NCBI GenBank assembly: GCA_030562195.1 | Contig: CM060199.1 | Coordinates: forward strand, 24,572,338 to 24,636,337 | Direction: 5' to 3' | DNA: 64,000 bases | Source of the DNA: Nipponacmea schrenckii | Lineage: Eukaryota; Mollusca; Gastropoda; Lottiidae | Part shown: positions 11,113-23,690 of the stretch, piece after piece | Position numbering within the stretch: position 1 is the first letter of the stretch | Layout: the number at the start of each line of letters is the position of its first letter | Notes under the pieces: model-generated | Databases searched by the model: none | What the model was told of the DNA's origin: nothing | The model's input: only the letters and a program-made list of their open reading frames with translations | Program-made: the position numbers and the translations under genes

Positions 11113-12229
11113 AAGCTTGCCAGCCAGTCAACATAGCCCACTGGCAGCACTGAATTTGAATAATAAATTGAGCAATTTAACTCAAAAAAAATTCACTGAA
11201 TATTGAAGTCGAAAAAAAACTTAAACTATTCATGGAAATCGTCAAATTCAAACTTGACCACCATCTTATCTTTTTCAATACTCTTACCGATTTTCATCAA
11301 ATATTTAAACAAATTGTAGCTTCTTTTTCACCCACAAAAATTTCTGATGCAATTTTACTAAGTCAAGGTCAATAAATAGTAATCATTCGTTGAAAAGTTA
11401 CAAATTCAAACTTGACTGCCGTCTTATCAATTCCAATGCTCACACCAAGTTTCATTAAAATCCATAAAAAATTGAAGCTTCTATAGTGTCTACAACAAAT
11501 GAATTTGTACACAATTTTACTTAGTCAAGGCCAATTACTCATAAACTATTCATCGAAAAATTGTCAAATTCAAAACCTGACCACCGCCTTATCAATTCCA
11601 ATGACCATACCAAGTTTCATTCAAATCCATTGAAAATTGTAGCTTATATTGCATCAACAATAAATTTTGATGTGATGTAACTAAGTCAAGGGCAATTACT
11701 CAAAAACCCTACATCGAAAAACCTTCAAATTCGAACTTGATCGCCGTCTAATCAATTCCAATGCTCACACCAAGCTTCATTAAAATCAATCCCGATCGGT
11801 GCGAGGAAATAAAAATTAGGTCTGATTCCTAGGCCTGTGCTTTCCCGGAACTACGAGATAGTAGTTTCCCCCCCTCTATCTACCGTTTATCCAAAAATTG
11901 TCCAAATAGAACTTGATTGCTGTTTTATCCATTCCAATGCTCACACCAAGTTTCATTAAAATCCATTGAAAATTGTAGCTTCTATTGTGTGTACAACAAA
12001 TATTGAGGCAGGGACAATAACCAAAAAAACGTTCATCGAAAAATCATCAAAATTGAACTTGACCGCCGTCTTATCAATTCTATTGTTCACACTAAGTTTT
12101 ATACAAATCACTTGAAAATTGTAGCTTCTATTATGTCTACAACAAATGTTGACAGACTGACGGAACGACAGACCGACAGACAGGGGGGACGACAATATAC
12201 GTCCACATATTCATGTGGGCGTATAAAAA
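11113..12229 (-). mobile_element. Pearl/HINE-like element, minus orientation
   Basis: The right arm (AGCTTGCCAGCC...CCCACTGGCAGCACTGAATTTG) opens the element and the left arm (GACAGGGGGGACGACAATAT then CATGTGGGCGTATA) closes it. Between them lie diverged units of about 160 bp with AAGTTTCATTAAAATCCAT, AACTTGACCRCCGTCTTATC and AGTCAAGGGCAATAACT cores. The short microsatellite ACGGAACGACAGACCGACAG sits next to the left arm, as described for Pearl elements. Confidence 0.75.
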
Positions 12230-12516
12230 CTGTACGTCGAAGAGTCGTAATATTTGAACTTGATCAAGATCTCATCATGATAAATGACTACATCAAGTTT
12301 CATTGAAATCATTTCAAAATTCTACTCCCTATTGTGTTCACAAACATAATTTGTCGCATTTTTGCCGAGTCAAGGGCAATAACTCAATCGGTTCGGCAAA
12401 ACGTCGTTATAATAATAATAATAAACTCTTTATTTTACATGGGTCAGAATTAGGCCCAATACACAAGGACATGGTCCTGTCTCACATTCAGCCCATGGGG
12501 CAATACATTGGAAAAA

Positions 12517-12547
<31 letters not shown>

Positions 12548-13074
12548 GAAAATAAAATCGAAAATACATAATATGTCAATATACAATTCGTCTGAAATAC
12601 TAAAAATACACAAGTACATGTGTATCAAATGGACAGAGATATATGTTCCGGCGATCAAGTACATGACCACAAATAAATATACAATACTCCACGTACAATT
12701 TGTTTAAAAATACACAAGTACATGTGCATGAATGGACAGATTTTCAACGTACAATTTGTTTATAAAATGGATGTAATATATAGTTCCCGCGGCCATGCAC
12801 ACGACCGCAAAAAATCACGTATTATTTCAACGTACAATTTATTTTCAAATACACAATTACATGTGTAAATAATGGACAGATTTATCTTCCGGTGATCAAG
12901 TACATGACAGCAAAAACCATATATCATTTCAATGTACAATTAGTTTTAAAATACACAAGTACATGTGTATAAAATGGACAGATTCATCATTCTGCGATCA
13001 AGTACATGACCACAAAAACCAAGGGATAGACAAGTACATCTGCATGAGACGATCAGACATCAAAACATACATAT

Positions 13075-13105
<31 letters not shown>

Positions 13106-14118
13106 AAAGAAAAAAGAATTGCCAAAGCGTCAGTGCATGTGCTGCGAGCGGGCTACCCAACCCTACTCCATTTTATGTTCTTATTTTCTATGGAGGGGGA
13201 GGTAGGATTTGTCCATGCTCAAGACCTGCTTTAAGGATGTTTACTCAAACAAATACAAACTTGATCAAGATCTCGTCAATACCAATAATCATACCAAGTT
13301 TCATTGAAATTAGTTGAAAACTCTAGTCTTTATTGTGTTCACAAACAAATTTTTACGCGTTTTTGCCAAGTCAAGGGCAATAACTCAAAAAACGTTTGTC
13401 AAAAAGTCGTCAAATTCAAACTTGGTTCTAGATCTCATCAATACCAATGATCACACAAAGTTTCATTGAAATCAGTAGAAAACTAGTCTCTATTGTGTTC
13501 ACAAGCAAATTTTGACTCATTTTTGCCAAATCAAGGGCAATTACTAAAAAAAAGTTTGTCAAAAAGTCGTCAAATTTGAACTTGACCAAGATCTCACCAA
13601 GAGAAATCGAATAAAAACTGTAGTCTCTATAGTGTTCACAAGAAATGTTCACGGAGAGATAGACCGACCAATAACCACATCAGGTTTCATTGAAATCAGT
13701 TGAAAACTCTAGTCTATAATATGTTCACAAACAAATTTTGACGCATTTTTGCCAAATCAAGGGCAATAACTCAAAAACTGTGCACCGAAAAGTCATCAAA
13801 TTCGAACTTGACCAAGATCTCACCGTGATAAATGATTACATCAAGTTGCATTGAAATCAGTTGAAAACACTAGTCTCTATTGTGTTCACAAACAAATTTT
13901 GACGCATTTTTTCCAAATCAAGGGCAATAACTCTAAAACCGTTTGTCGAAAAGTTGTTAAATTCGAACTTGACCAAGATCTCACCAAGATAAATGATTAC
14001 AAGTTTTATTGAAATCAAATAAAAACTGTAGTCTCTATAGTGGTCACAAGAAATGTAAACGGACCGACGGACAGGGGCAACACAATATACGTCCACATTT
14101 CTATGTGGGCGTATAAAA
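12230..14118 (-). mobile_element. Pearl/HINE-like element interrupted by a LINE 3' end
   Basis: Units with GTTTCATTGAAATCAGTTG, TGTGTTCACAAACAAATTTTG and AACTTGACCAAGATCTCACC repeat from 12230, are broken by a LINE 3'-UTR insertion at about 12404-13250, resume at about 13255 and end in ACGGACCGACGGACAGGGGC and a GTGGGCGTATA arm at about 14118. It is directly adjacent to the previous Pearl-like element and in the same orientation. It is a different subfamily (AAGATCTCAC instead of CGTCTTATC in the unit). Confidence 0.7.
12404..13250 (-). mobile_element. 5'-truncated LINE copy (3' UTR only), minus strand
   Basis: Homologous in reverse to 22885-23690, the 3' UTR of the LINE described at 18334. 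Shared landmarks: TTTTACATGGGTCAGAATTA, GGACATGGTCCTGTCTCACA, CAGTGCATGTGCTGCGAGCG and CTACCCAACCCTACTCCATT. The end carries an (ATT)n-type tail (ATAATAATAATAA at about 12411-12423), typical of CR1/L2-like LINEs. Long A/T-rich homopolymers lie at about 12510-12552 and 13075-13115. No coding sequence is retained. Confidence 0.85.
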
Positions 14119-14249
14119 ATGGCTATCATGATATGCCCATATTTGTAATGACAGCCAACAAGTCGAGCTGGGTTGAAAAGAGCTATCAGTAATGAATTAT
14201 TCTGAGAGTCAACTTTCTTTTTTTTTCCTTTTTTATAACAGTTGCCTTT

Positions 14250-14545
14250 TTATACGCCCACATGAAATGGGGGGGGGGGGGCGTATATTGTCGTTTCCCA
14301 TGTCCGTCCATCCACAATTGCTCCTAAACACTCTACATGGTGTAATTCTTGACAGATTTTGGTGAAACTTGATATGAGAGTTTATGATCATGCAAGGATG
14401 ATCCCTATTGAAAATCAGCGAAATCTGAAAAAATTTAGTATGACTTATTGCCCTTGTCCTTGAATGGCTCGTAAACACTCTAAAATGTGAAATTCTTGAC
14501 CGATTTTGATGAAACTTGGTGTTTGAGTGCCTTATATGTCAAGGC
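14250..14545 (+). mobile_element. Pearl/HINE-like element, short copy
   Basis: Left arm TTTTTATACGCCCACATG, a G homopolymer, GCGTATATTGTCGT, then about two units with ATGAAACTTGRT, AAGGATGATCCCTATTGAAA and TTATTGCCCTTGTCCTTGA. No right arm is seen; the sequence fades into unrelated DNA near 14545. Confidence 0.65.
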
Positions 14546-15110
14546 TTAAAACTGATGAAAACTCTAGAAAGAATAATAATAATGACTTTGGCGAAAACGT
14601 ATTGTAATCGTTCGGATTCTTTATATTTTTTTTTTGCAATTCTTGGATGAGTTTGCAGACAAACTGGTAAAAGGTACAGAAATTCTAAATTTACAGTCCA
14701 TTATAGAATGATTTCTATTATCAAATAAAACAAAACCGGATGTTCTATCCCTGACCGGAAGTGAGAACAGGAAGTTAAGGTTTTTTTGCTTTAGCAAGTT
14801 TATTTTCAGTTCGATTTCAACCAGATTTTCAGATTTGAAAACTTCAATGTATTTGTCAACTTACAATTATAGGTTTTATGCAATTCGGTTAAATCTTTTA
14901 CCCACGATTTGCAATTCAATATTCAAGGGTCATTGGCAAAAATTTCAGATCGTGATTTCTCGTTTAATATAAATGGTAAAATTGTGAAACTTTACCAGTT
15001 GATAGGCATTATGATTATAATTTTTGAAAAAAAATTTCGACTGCCGGTTTAGCCTCAAATTTTGTAATTACGTAACTTCTGGTCTATAACAGCTAGGTGA
15101 AAAGTGAAAA

Positions 15111-15831
15111 TGTGGACGTATATTGCCATCACCCCTGTCTGTCCGTCGGTCAATACGTCCGTCCGTCCGTCAACAATTACTTGTGTACGCGATACAGGCC
15201 AGAGTTTTTATCCGATTTGAATGAAACTTGGTATATGTATTCATCTCGAACAAGTTCGAAAATGGCACAATTCCAGATGTCGGTTTATGAGTTATGTCCC
15301 TTGATTAAATGAAAAAACGTTAATTTTTAATTGTGTACACAATAGAAGCTATAATTTGCATCCGATTTTAATGAAACTTGGCATGTGTATTCATCTTGAT
15401 AATATCTCAGACAAGTTCGAAAATGGCGCGATTCCAGATGTCGGTTTATGAGTTATGGCCCTTGATTAAATGAAAAAACGTTAAAATGTACTTGTGTATG
15501 CAATAGAAGCTATAGTTTTCATCCGATATGAATGAAACTTGGTATGTGTATTCATCTAGATGATGTCTCGCCAGATGCCTGTTTATGAGTTGTTGCCCTT
15601 GATTAAATGAGAAAATGTTAAAATATACTTGTGTACGCAATAGAAGCTGTAGTTTTTATCCGATTTGAATGAAACTTGGTATGTGTATTCATCTTAATAA
15701 CATCTCGAACAAGTTAAAAAAAGGTGCGATTCCAGGTATCGGTTTATGAGTTATTGTCCTGGATTAAATGAAAAAACATGGAATATTCTGTTTGAAGTGG
15801 GCGTACGTTACCTTGCCTGGCAAGCTATCTT
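15111..15831 (+). mobile_element. Pearl/HINE-like element
   Basis: Starts TGTGGACGTATATTGCC followed by a CCGT-rich microsatellite (GTCTGTCCGTCGG, ACGTCCGTCCGTCCGTC), then about four units with AATGAAACTTGGTATGTGTA, CAGATGTCGGTTTATGAG and TGCAATAGAAGCTAT, and ends in GTTACCTTGCCTGGCAAGCT. Microsatellite, tandem core and arms are all present, the layout described for Pearl elements of bivalves. Confidence 0.8.
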
Positions 15832-16354
15832 ATAAATAACTTGTCAATAGTAATGGATTTGACCTAAAAAAATTACGTCAAGCTGCCATATCGGCCGCCA
15901 TTTTGAATTTTCGTTACAATTCTTAAAGCCAAAATTCAGACACTATTGATAGACCGATTTTGATGAAATTTAGCACATAGATACATTGAATCCTTATCTA
16001 CCTTTTCTTGGAGACTGATTTTTAAATTTCGTATTTTTTTTCGAATTATTCAAATTTCGATTTTTTTCAAAATAAGGTCACTCTAACGGCTACGGAAGCT
16101 GTGACCCGCTTAATCTATGACCTTGAAAATTAGGTCAAATAATATTCAATATATTGTCTACAAGTAGATATTTTTTTTATTTGGCTTACTTAAAAAATTG
16201 AAAACTTCAATGTATTTGTCAACTTACAATTATAGGTTTTATGCAATTCGGTTAAATCTTTTACCCACGATTTGCAATTTTAGATCGTGATTTCTCGTTT
16301 AATATAAATGGTAAAATTTTGAAACGTTACCAGTTGATAGGCGATAAGATTATA

Positions 16355-17903
16355 ATTTTTATATTGCCGTCGCCCCTGTCCGTCCGTCGTTCCGTCCATA
16401 TTTGTTGTATCCACGATAGAGGCTACAGTTTTTATCCGATCTTAATGAAACTTGGTATACATGTATATATTGATAATATCTCGGTCAAGTTCGAAAATGG
16501 AAATTATCGCATGAACGGTTTTTGAGTTATTGCACTTGACTTAGTAAAAATGTGTCAAATTTGGTTTGTATCCACAATAGAGGCTAAAGTTTTTATCCGA
16601 TCTTAATGAAACTTGGTATACATGTATATATTGATGATATCTCGGTCAAGTTCGAAAATAGAAATAGTTGCATGAGCGGTTTTTGAGTTATTGCCCTTGA
16701 CTTAGTAAAAACGCGTCAAATTTGGGTTGTATCCACAATAGAGGCTACGGTTTTTATCCGATCTTAATGAAACTGGGTATACATGTATATATTGATGATA
16801 TCTCTGTCAAGTTCGAAAATAGAAATAATCGCATGAGCGTTTTTTGAGTTATTGCCCTTGACTTAGTAAAAACGTGTCAAATTTGGGTTGTATCCACAAT
16901 AGAGGCTACAGTTTTTATCCGATCTTAATGAAACTTGGTATACATGTATATATTGATGATATCTCTGTCAAGTTCGAAAATAGAAATAATCGCATGAGTG
17001 TTTTTTGAGTTATTGCCCTTGACTTAGTAAAAACGTGTCAAATTTGGGTTGTATCCACAATAGAGGCTACAGTTTTTATCCGATCTTAATGAAACTTGGT
17101 ATACATGTATATATTGATGATATCTCTGTCAAGTTCGAAAATGGAAATTATCGCATGAACGGTTTTTGAGTTATTGCCCTTGACTTAGTAAAAACGCGTC
17201 AAATTCGGGTTGTATTCACAATAGAAGCTACAGTTTTTATCCGATCTTGATGAAACTTGGTATACATGTATATATTGATGATATCTCGGTCAAGTCCCAA
17301 AAGGGTTATTATCGCTTAAAAGGCTTTTGAGTTATTGCCCTTGACTTAGAAAAATCTTGTCAAAATTTTAGTTTCGATAAAATAAATCCTCCAATTTTCA
17401 GAGGATGTTAATGAAACTTGGTGTGAGCATTGGAATTGATTACGCGTCAGTCAAGTTTGAATTTGACAGTTTTTCAATGAATTGTTTTAAGTTATTGCCC
17501 TTGACTTAGTAAAATTGCGTCAAAATTCTATTGTGGTTGTGATTTTCAAAGGATTTTGATGGAACTTGGTGTAAGCATCAGAATTGATAAGACATTAGTC
17601 AAGATTGAATTTCTGACTTTTTTTAACAAATGGTTTTTGGGTTATTGCCCTTCACTTAGTAAAATTGCTTGCGAAATAAGCTACAATTTTTTAATAGATT
17701 TGATGAAACTTGATGGTATGAGTATTGATATAGATAAGATGGTGGTCAAGTTCTAATTTGACAATTTTCCATGAACAGTTTCTTAGTTTTTGCCCTTAAC
17801 TTCAATATTAATTCAGTGAATGGTTTTGAGTTATTGCTCTATTTATTTTTCAAATTCAATGCTGCCAGTGTGTGTATGTTACCTTGCCTGGCAAGCTATC
17901 TTT
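16355..17903 (+). mobile_element. Pearl/HINE-like element with 161-bp tandem core
   Basis: Begins ATATTGCCGTCGCCCCTGTC with a CCGT microsatellite and ends GTTACCTTGCCTGGCAAGCT. The core begins with about six nearly identical units of exactly 161 bp: the landmark TTTTTATCCGAT ends at 16440, 16601, 16762, 16923, 17084 and 17245. It then continues as older, diverged units to about 17860. This gradient suggests recent amplification at the left side of the core. The small ORFs inside arise from the repeats. Confidence 0.85.
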
Positions 17904-18333
17904 GAAAAAATTGTGAAAACAAAATTCGACTTCCGGTTTAGCCTCAAATGACGTAATTACGTAACTTCTGGTCTATAACAGCTAGGTGAAAAGTGAAAAC
18001 TGTTTAATAAATAACCTGTCAATAGAAATCAATTTGACCTAAATAATTAGGTCAAGCTGCCATATCGGCCGCAATTTTGAATTTTTGTTACAATTCTTAA
18101 AGCCAAAATTCAGGCACTATTGATAGACCGATTTCGATGAAATTTAGCACATAGATACATTGAATCATTATCTACCTTTTCTTGGAGACCGATTTTTTCA
18201 AAATTAGGTCACTTGAACGGCTACGGAAGGTGTGACCCACTTAATCTATGACCTTGAAAATTAGGTCAAAATATATTCAATATATTGTCTACGAGTAGGT
18301 ATTTTTTAATTTGGCTTACTTAAAAAAATTATA

Positions 18334-18789
18334 GAGATAAGTGTCGGAGGAAATGACATAAGCAAGAAATTAGCAACTTTTCAACAATGTGTAAATGACT
18401 ATAAGAATTTATTGAAGGAACTACTAACTAACTATAACGATATTAATATATTTGTATGTTCTGTAATCCCTCGAATTAACCCTTTTAATTTCCAGATGCG
18501 GTGCCAAAAATTTAACTATTTTCTACGGCAGTTTTGTCATGACAATAGATGTCATTATATTAATATTTACGATTCTTTCATTTGTAGGTCCCCTCGTGAA
18601 GTTTTGGTGCAAGATGGTGTTCATTTAAATAATTTTGGAACTAATATTTTATCTCATATCATTGTAGATTCGGTTGTCAGACAGAACATAAAATCTAATC
18701 CTTTTATTTATCCTTTAAGGTATAACCCATGGGCATTAAATTGTATTTTAAATTCACTTTCAGCAACAGCCAGACGTCTATCTTACTAA
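18334..18789 (+). pseudogene. LINE ORF1 fragment, SGNH hydrolase domain
   Basis: The frame opens with EISVGGNDISKKL (block III, GxND) and continues to VQDGVHLNNFGTNIL, containing the block V D-x-x-H motif of SGNH/GDSL hydrolases. The N-terminal block with the nucleophilic serine is missing because the LINE is 5'-truncated at about 18330. Esterase-like ORF1 proteins are known from CR1-type LINEs, and the endonuclease of ORF2 begins only 20 bp after the TAA stop, so this is the ORF1 end of the same element. Confidence 0.8.
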
Positions 18790-18808
18790 TTGTTTTAAAC
18801 CATATAAT

Positions 18809-21800
18809 ATGTATAACTTTTTAAAAGAGCGGGGTCTTCATATTGGTCACTTAAATGTTTGCCATGCGGTAAATAAAAAGACTCAAATTTGCCAACTTAT
18901 TTCAAATTTTGACATTTTTGGTTTATCTGAAACTCACCTAAAGTCGTTTGTACCTACTAAATATTTCAGTACTCCAGGTTTTCACTTGCCATTTTGAAAA
19001 AAATAAATGTAATAATAGTTCAGCTGGACTTCTACTTTTTGTTAAAGAATATTTAAATTGTAGGAGACGGGAAGATTTAGAATCTCTTGATATACAGTAA
19101 AACCTGGATTATCCGGCATGCGTCGGGACCGCCCGAAAATGCCGGTTTAGACAGGTTCTGGTCTGGCCAGGTTTTATGTAACAGAAGGGGAGATAATCGT
19201 GATTTCAGGATGTGGAAAAAACAGTTGAAGATAAAGGCATACATGTGTAATCTTCCGATTTCGTCGGGTTTCTACCGCTTTTGCATGCTGACTCAAATCT
19301 ACCGAATTTTTTTTCTTTTCATAACCATATTTTCACGTGGCCTACCGTTTTCAATGTCAAAATTCTTTACCATAAACCAATAAAATATTCTTTACTTGTA
19401 TTTTAATTGCCGGTGACACGCGTTAATCTCACCCCGTAATAACATTATCATTGTCTGATTAATTAATCCCCCGATTAAGATGATAATTTGATCCATTTTT
19501 CACCCGATAACGTTTTTATAACAACATCCGGTACACTCTACTTTCGCTTTTATGATTAGCATTAATTTTACCATAAACGGAATTTTGAAGTCTTCACGAT
19601 AGTTTATGATAATCGCCAATTCTGTGATTTATAAATAGCATAGACATCGTTTCAAAATTTGTTTTGTATTATCGGTAGATTTAATTTAATAGTATCAGAA
19701 CTTCGTTTCTTAAAAACGCTTTATAATTTGACTGTAGCATGTAAACAATCATTTATTATCAGGCTACTTTCCATATCAAAGTGTCAAAATGGAAGCGTAT
19801 CACGTGAACAATAGCCGCCGCCTGAGACAATCAATAATTCAATTTTTGTCATAATCCACATTCATTCTTTTTAATTATCAATTGACATCTAATTAGGATA
19901 TCTTTTGTATAATGGTCTAATCATTATTTTATTTAACACGAAATCACTTGACCGATGTCGGCAAATAGCTTTTGATGCCGGTTTGTGCAGGTGAAATATA
20001 GTTGATTCTGTCATTCGGGACCGACGATTGATGCCAGTGCTGATGTATAGAGGTTGCCGGTTTACAGAGGTTAAATTTAGTTAAGCAATAGAGGAAAAAT
20101 AAAGGGACCGTAGAATTGTGCCGGTTTGAACAGGATTCCGGTACATCCAGGTTCCGGATAATCCAGGTTTTACTGTAGAAGCAATTTGGATTGAAATAAA
20201 TCTCACTAAACATAAACCCTTATTAATATGTTGCATTTATAGGCACCCAAATTCTAATAAATGCTGGTTAGACTCATTTGCTAAAATGACTGAAAAGATT
20301 TGGAAACGAAAATAAAGAAATTATTGTGTTAGGTGATATTAATATTGATGTGTCAAATGGAAAAAATTCAAATTGGAATTATTTACTGTCTTTATATAGT
20401 TTAAAACAAATTATAAAAGTTCCTACTCGAGTAACTAAAACATCTTCCACTATCATTGATCATGTTATCGTTTCGAATGAAAGTAATATAACTGAAGTTA
20501 ATGTCCCGGTATATGGTTTATCTGATCACTACCCAACTTGTATTACCTGGAATAAAAAAGGCGCACATATTCCAAAACCTAAGCATGTTTATATTTACTA
20601 TCGGAGTATGAAAGATTTTGATGTAGGTTTATTTAATAATGATCTTGCAACAGCCCCTTTTGATAAAATTTATACTAAATCTGACCCCAATATTGTATTA
20701 GAATCTTGGTATAATATTATCCAGCAAATAATTGATACCCAAGCACCATTAAAGTTAAAACGTGTCAAAAATGAAATAAAGTCACCCTGGTTAGACTCTA
20801 AAATTTTTAAAAATTTAATGCGCATAAGAGACGGTTTGAAAAAGAAAGGCAAAGATGATGAATATCGGAAGTGTAGAAATTTGGTCATTAAAATGATCGA
20901 TAAAGCCAAAAAGCAGTTTAACATAAAACTTGCTTCAGATCAGAAAAACTCAAAACATATCTGGAAAGTTGTCAACTCCTTAACTAATAAGGCTAATAAT
21001 TCATCTAATCTGATTCCTTTAGAACCCGAGGTAGTCAATGATCATTTTTCAAATATTGCATCCAAATTGATTAATCAAAAGCATGTTCATAGAAACACTG
21101 ATAAAAGTTATTACGTAAATAAAATAGAAGAATTTGTCACTTCTAAGTTAAATTCTAATGAAGAATGTTCGATTCCCTACAATTAAAAAATATGAAGTTT
21201 TTAAACAGTTGTCTTCGTTAAATGCAACCAAAAGTGCTGGTTTAGATAAATTAAATCCCCTATTTCTCAAATATGGTGCTTTTACGTTAAGTGGTCCTTT
21301 GACACATATATATAATCTATGCATTGATGCAAATATATTTCCTGATAAATTCAAAGAAGCAAAAGTTTTACCACTCTAAATCTGATCCTAATAATTATAG
21401 ACAAATTTCTGTATTATCTAGTGTATCTAAACCACTTGAAAGACATTATTCAAAACATATAAATAATTTCTTAAATAATAATAAGTTATTGTATTCGCAC
21501 CAATCTGGTTTTAGGTCTAATAGTTCTTGTCAAACAGCTCTGACTAACATAATTGAAAACGTTTATGATGCAGTAAATAATAATCTTATGGTTGGTTCTA
21601 TTTTCTTTGATTTTACAAAAGCATTTGATTTGATTTCCCATGAAATAATTATTGAAAAACTAAAACTATACAATTTTTCGAATGCATTAATAACCTTCAT
21701 AAATTGTTACTTGTCGAATCGTACTCAGCGTTGTTACGTCAATGGAACTCTTTCGTATGGAGTACCACAAGGATCAATTTTAGGTCCCTTGTTGTTTAAT

Positions 21801-22664
21801 CTTTATATTAATGATTTGCCATTGCATATTAACTCTAACTGTGATCTTTTTGCGGATGATACTACGATTTATACTTCTGGTAAATCGGTTACTGACATAC
21901 AATTAAAATTGCAAGAAGATACTGATGCAATCTTAAACTGGTGTTCCTTTAATGTCATGATTTTAAATGAAAATAAGACCAAATGTATGTTAATTACAAC
22001 TTCTCAAAAAAGAAAATATTCATCAGATTTATCAATTTATCAATCAATTTATTGAACAAGTTGAAACTTTAAATTACTAGGTGTTACTGTGAATCAAAAT
22101 CTCTCATGGACTCCGCACGTAAAGTTCGTTGCTAAAATTTTAAATACTAAGTTATTTCAACTGCGACAGTTAAGAAAGATCATGCCTGAAAAATATAGAT
22201 CTATTTTTTATAAATGTCACTTTCAACCATATTTGGATTACTGTTCAACTATTTGGGATTCGCACGACATTGCATCGGCCGTTATTTTACACAGGCAACA
22301 ATAAAAAATTGCTTTTAAATTAATTCTTGGTTCTAAGTATAATACTTATTTGTCACTGAACCTTAAAAGGCTTAATATTTTTGACATTAAAACCAGGCAT
22401 AATTTTAATTCGTATAAATTTATGTATAAAACTCTGAACAACTTGTCTCCTTCCTACCTTTCAAGCCTCTTTAGCTTTAAACAGACGCCTTATTCTAGCA
22501 TAAATTCAAAACTTGTGGTGCAAAAACCACGAATCAATTTGATTAAACAAAGTATTAAATACAAAGGATCAATTTTATGGAATGGTCTAGACGAAAATAT
22601 TAAATCAGCATCAGATTTTAAGACTTTTCGAAGGATGATTCTTGGTAATCTTTCATTAACATAA
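18809..22664 (+). pseudogene. CR1/L2-like LINE ORF2 (endonuclease-reverse transcriptase), broken
   Basis: Order of domains: AP endonuclease start (GLHIGHLNVCHAVNKK, DIFGLSETHLK), interruption by a MITE at 19095-20175, endonuclease continuation (CCIYRHPNS near 20230, VLGDINID near 20330, LSDHYPT near 20520), reverse transcriptase (LNATKSAGLDKLNP, FFDFTKAFDLISHEI, GVPQGSILGPLLFNLYIND, LFADDTTIY) and the C-terminal region after the RT (FYKCHFQPYLDYCSTIWD, then GSILWNGLDENIKSA). At least six frameshifts lie near 18992, 20298, 21180, 21370, 22050 and 22304, so it is dead. CR1/L2 placement rests on domain layout and on the microsatellite tail. Confidence 0.88.
19095..20175. mobile_element. Tigger-like MITE inserted in the LINE endonuclease
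   Basis: The ends are perfect 22-bp inverted repeats starting CAGTAAAACCTGGATTATCC, and the flanks are TA (19093-19094 and 20176-20177). Removing the element and one TA restores the LINE frame (LDI followed by EAIWIEINL), which proves the insertion. Further internal ACCTGG/CCGG repeats lie next to both TIRs. Bases 19238-19795 are a partial copy of family A. No transposase is encoded. Confidence 0.93.
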
Positions 22665-23690
22665 GCATACTTCCTGTTACACGGGTATTCTTTTCACCAA
22701 CTATAGGCTTACTTGCTGATGGCTATCTTAACAATTGTGTTTCTCCATGATTTAATGATTTAAGTAATTTATTAATTTATTAATTTTATTTTTCCCTTTC
22801 TCACAGATATATCACCACCAACAATTCTATTTTGGCCTAACTTTAACCATTTTGAAAATCTAAATTATTACTGTCGGGGATGAGGAAACATCCTTAAAGC
22901 TGGTCTTGAGCATGGATAAATCCTCCCTCCCCCTCCATAGAAAATAAGAACATAAAATGGAGTAGGGTTGGGTAGCCCGCTCGCAGCACATGCGCAGACG
23001 CTTTGGCAATTCTTTTTTTTCTTCTTCTTTTTTTTTTTTTTTTTTTTTTATATGTATGTTTTGATGTCTGATCGTCTCATGCAGATGTACTTGTCTATTC
23101 CTTGGTTTTTGTGGTCATGTACTTGATCGCAGAAAGATGAATCTGTCCATTTTATACACATGTACTTGTGTATTTTAAAACTAATTGTACGTTGAAATGA
23201 TATATGGTTTTTGCTGTCATGTGCATCATCTTTCCATTATTTACACATGTAATTGTGTATTTTAAAATAAATTGTATGTTATAATAATATGTGATTTTTT
23301 GCGGTCGTGTGCATGGCCGCGGGAGCTATATATTACATCCATTTTATAAACAAATTGAAGGTTGAAAATCTGTTTATTTCATGCACATGTACTTGTGTAT
23401 TTTTAAACAAAGTGTACGTGGAGTATTGTATATTTATTTTGTAGTCATGTACTTGATCGCCGGAACATATATCTGTCCATTTGATACACATGTACATGTG
23501 TATTTTTAGTATTTTAGACGAATTGTATATTGAGATATTATGTATTTTCGATTTTTTTCTTTTTTTCTTTCTTTTTTTTTTTTCCAATGTATTGCCCTAT
23601 GGGCTGAATGTGAGACAGGACCATGTCCTTATGTATTGGGCCTAATTCTGACCCATGTAAAATAAAGAGTTCAGTATTATTATAAATACA

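Larger units (their letters stand above)
14837..18325 (+). repeat. Duplicated host segment, each copy with its own Pearl insertion
   Basis: A segment with GAAAACTTCAATGTATTTGT, CTTCTGGTCTATAACAGCTA, AAGCTGCCATATCGGCCGC and ATAGATACATTGAATC occurs twice: about 14837-16195 (including a Pearl-like element at 15111-15831) and about 16198-18325 (including another at 16355-17903). The two Pearl elements sit at different sites, so each copy shows the other's uninterrupted site. The duplicated DNA has no gene I can recognise. It ends at the LINE beginning near 18330. Confidence 0.75.
18330..23690 (+). mobile_element. 5'-truncated CR1/L2-like LINE with MITE insertion
   Basis: One retrotransposon: SGNH-type ORF1 end, ORF2, and a long 3' UTR (22665-23690) ending in AAAATAAAGAGTT plus an ATT-rich tail. 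The 3' UTR has a T-rich block around 23010-23050 and shares its last 0.8 kb with inverted copies at 12404-13250 and, diverged, 24440-24862. Subtracting the 1,081-bp MITE leaves about 4.3 kb. Confidence 0.85.

Noticed and set aside
12303..12707. 134-residue frame with a poly-lysine run
   Set aside because: It is the antisense of a LINE 3' UTR and its A-rich block, not a gene.
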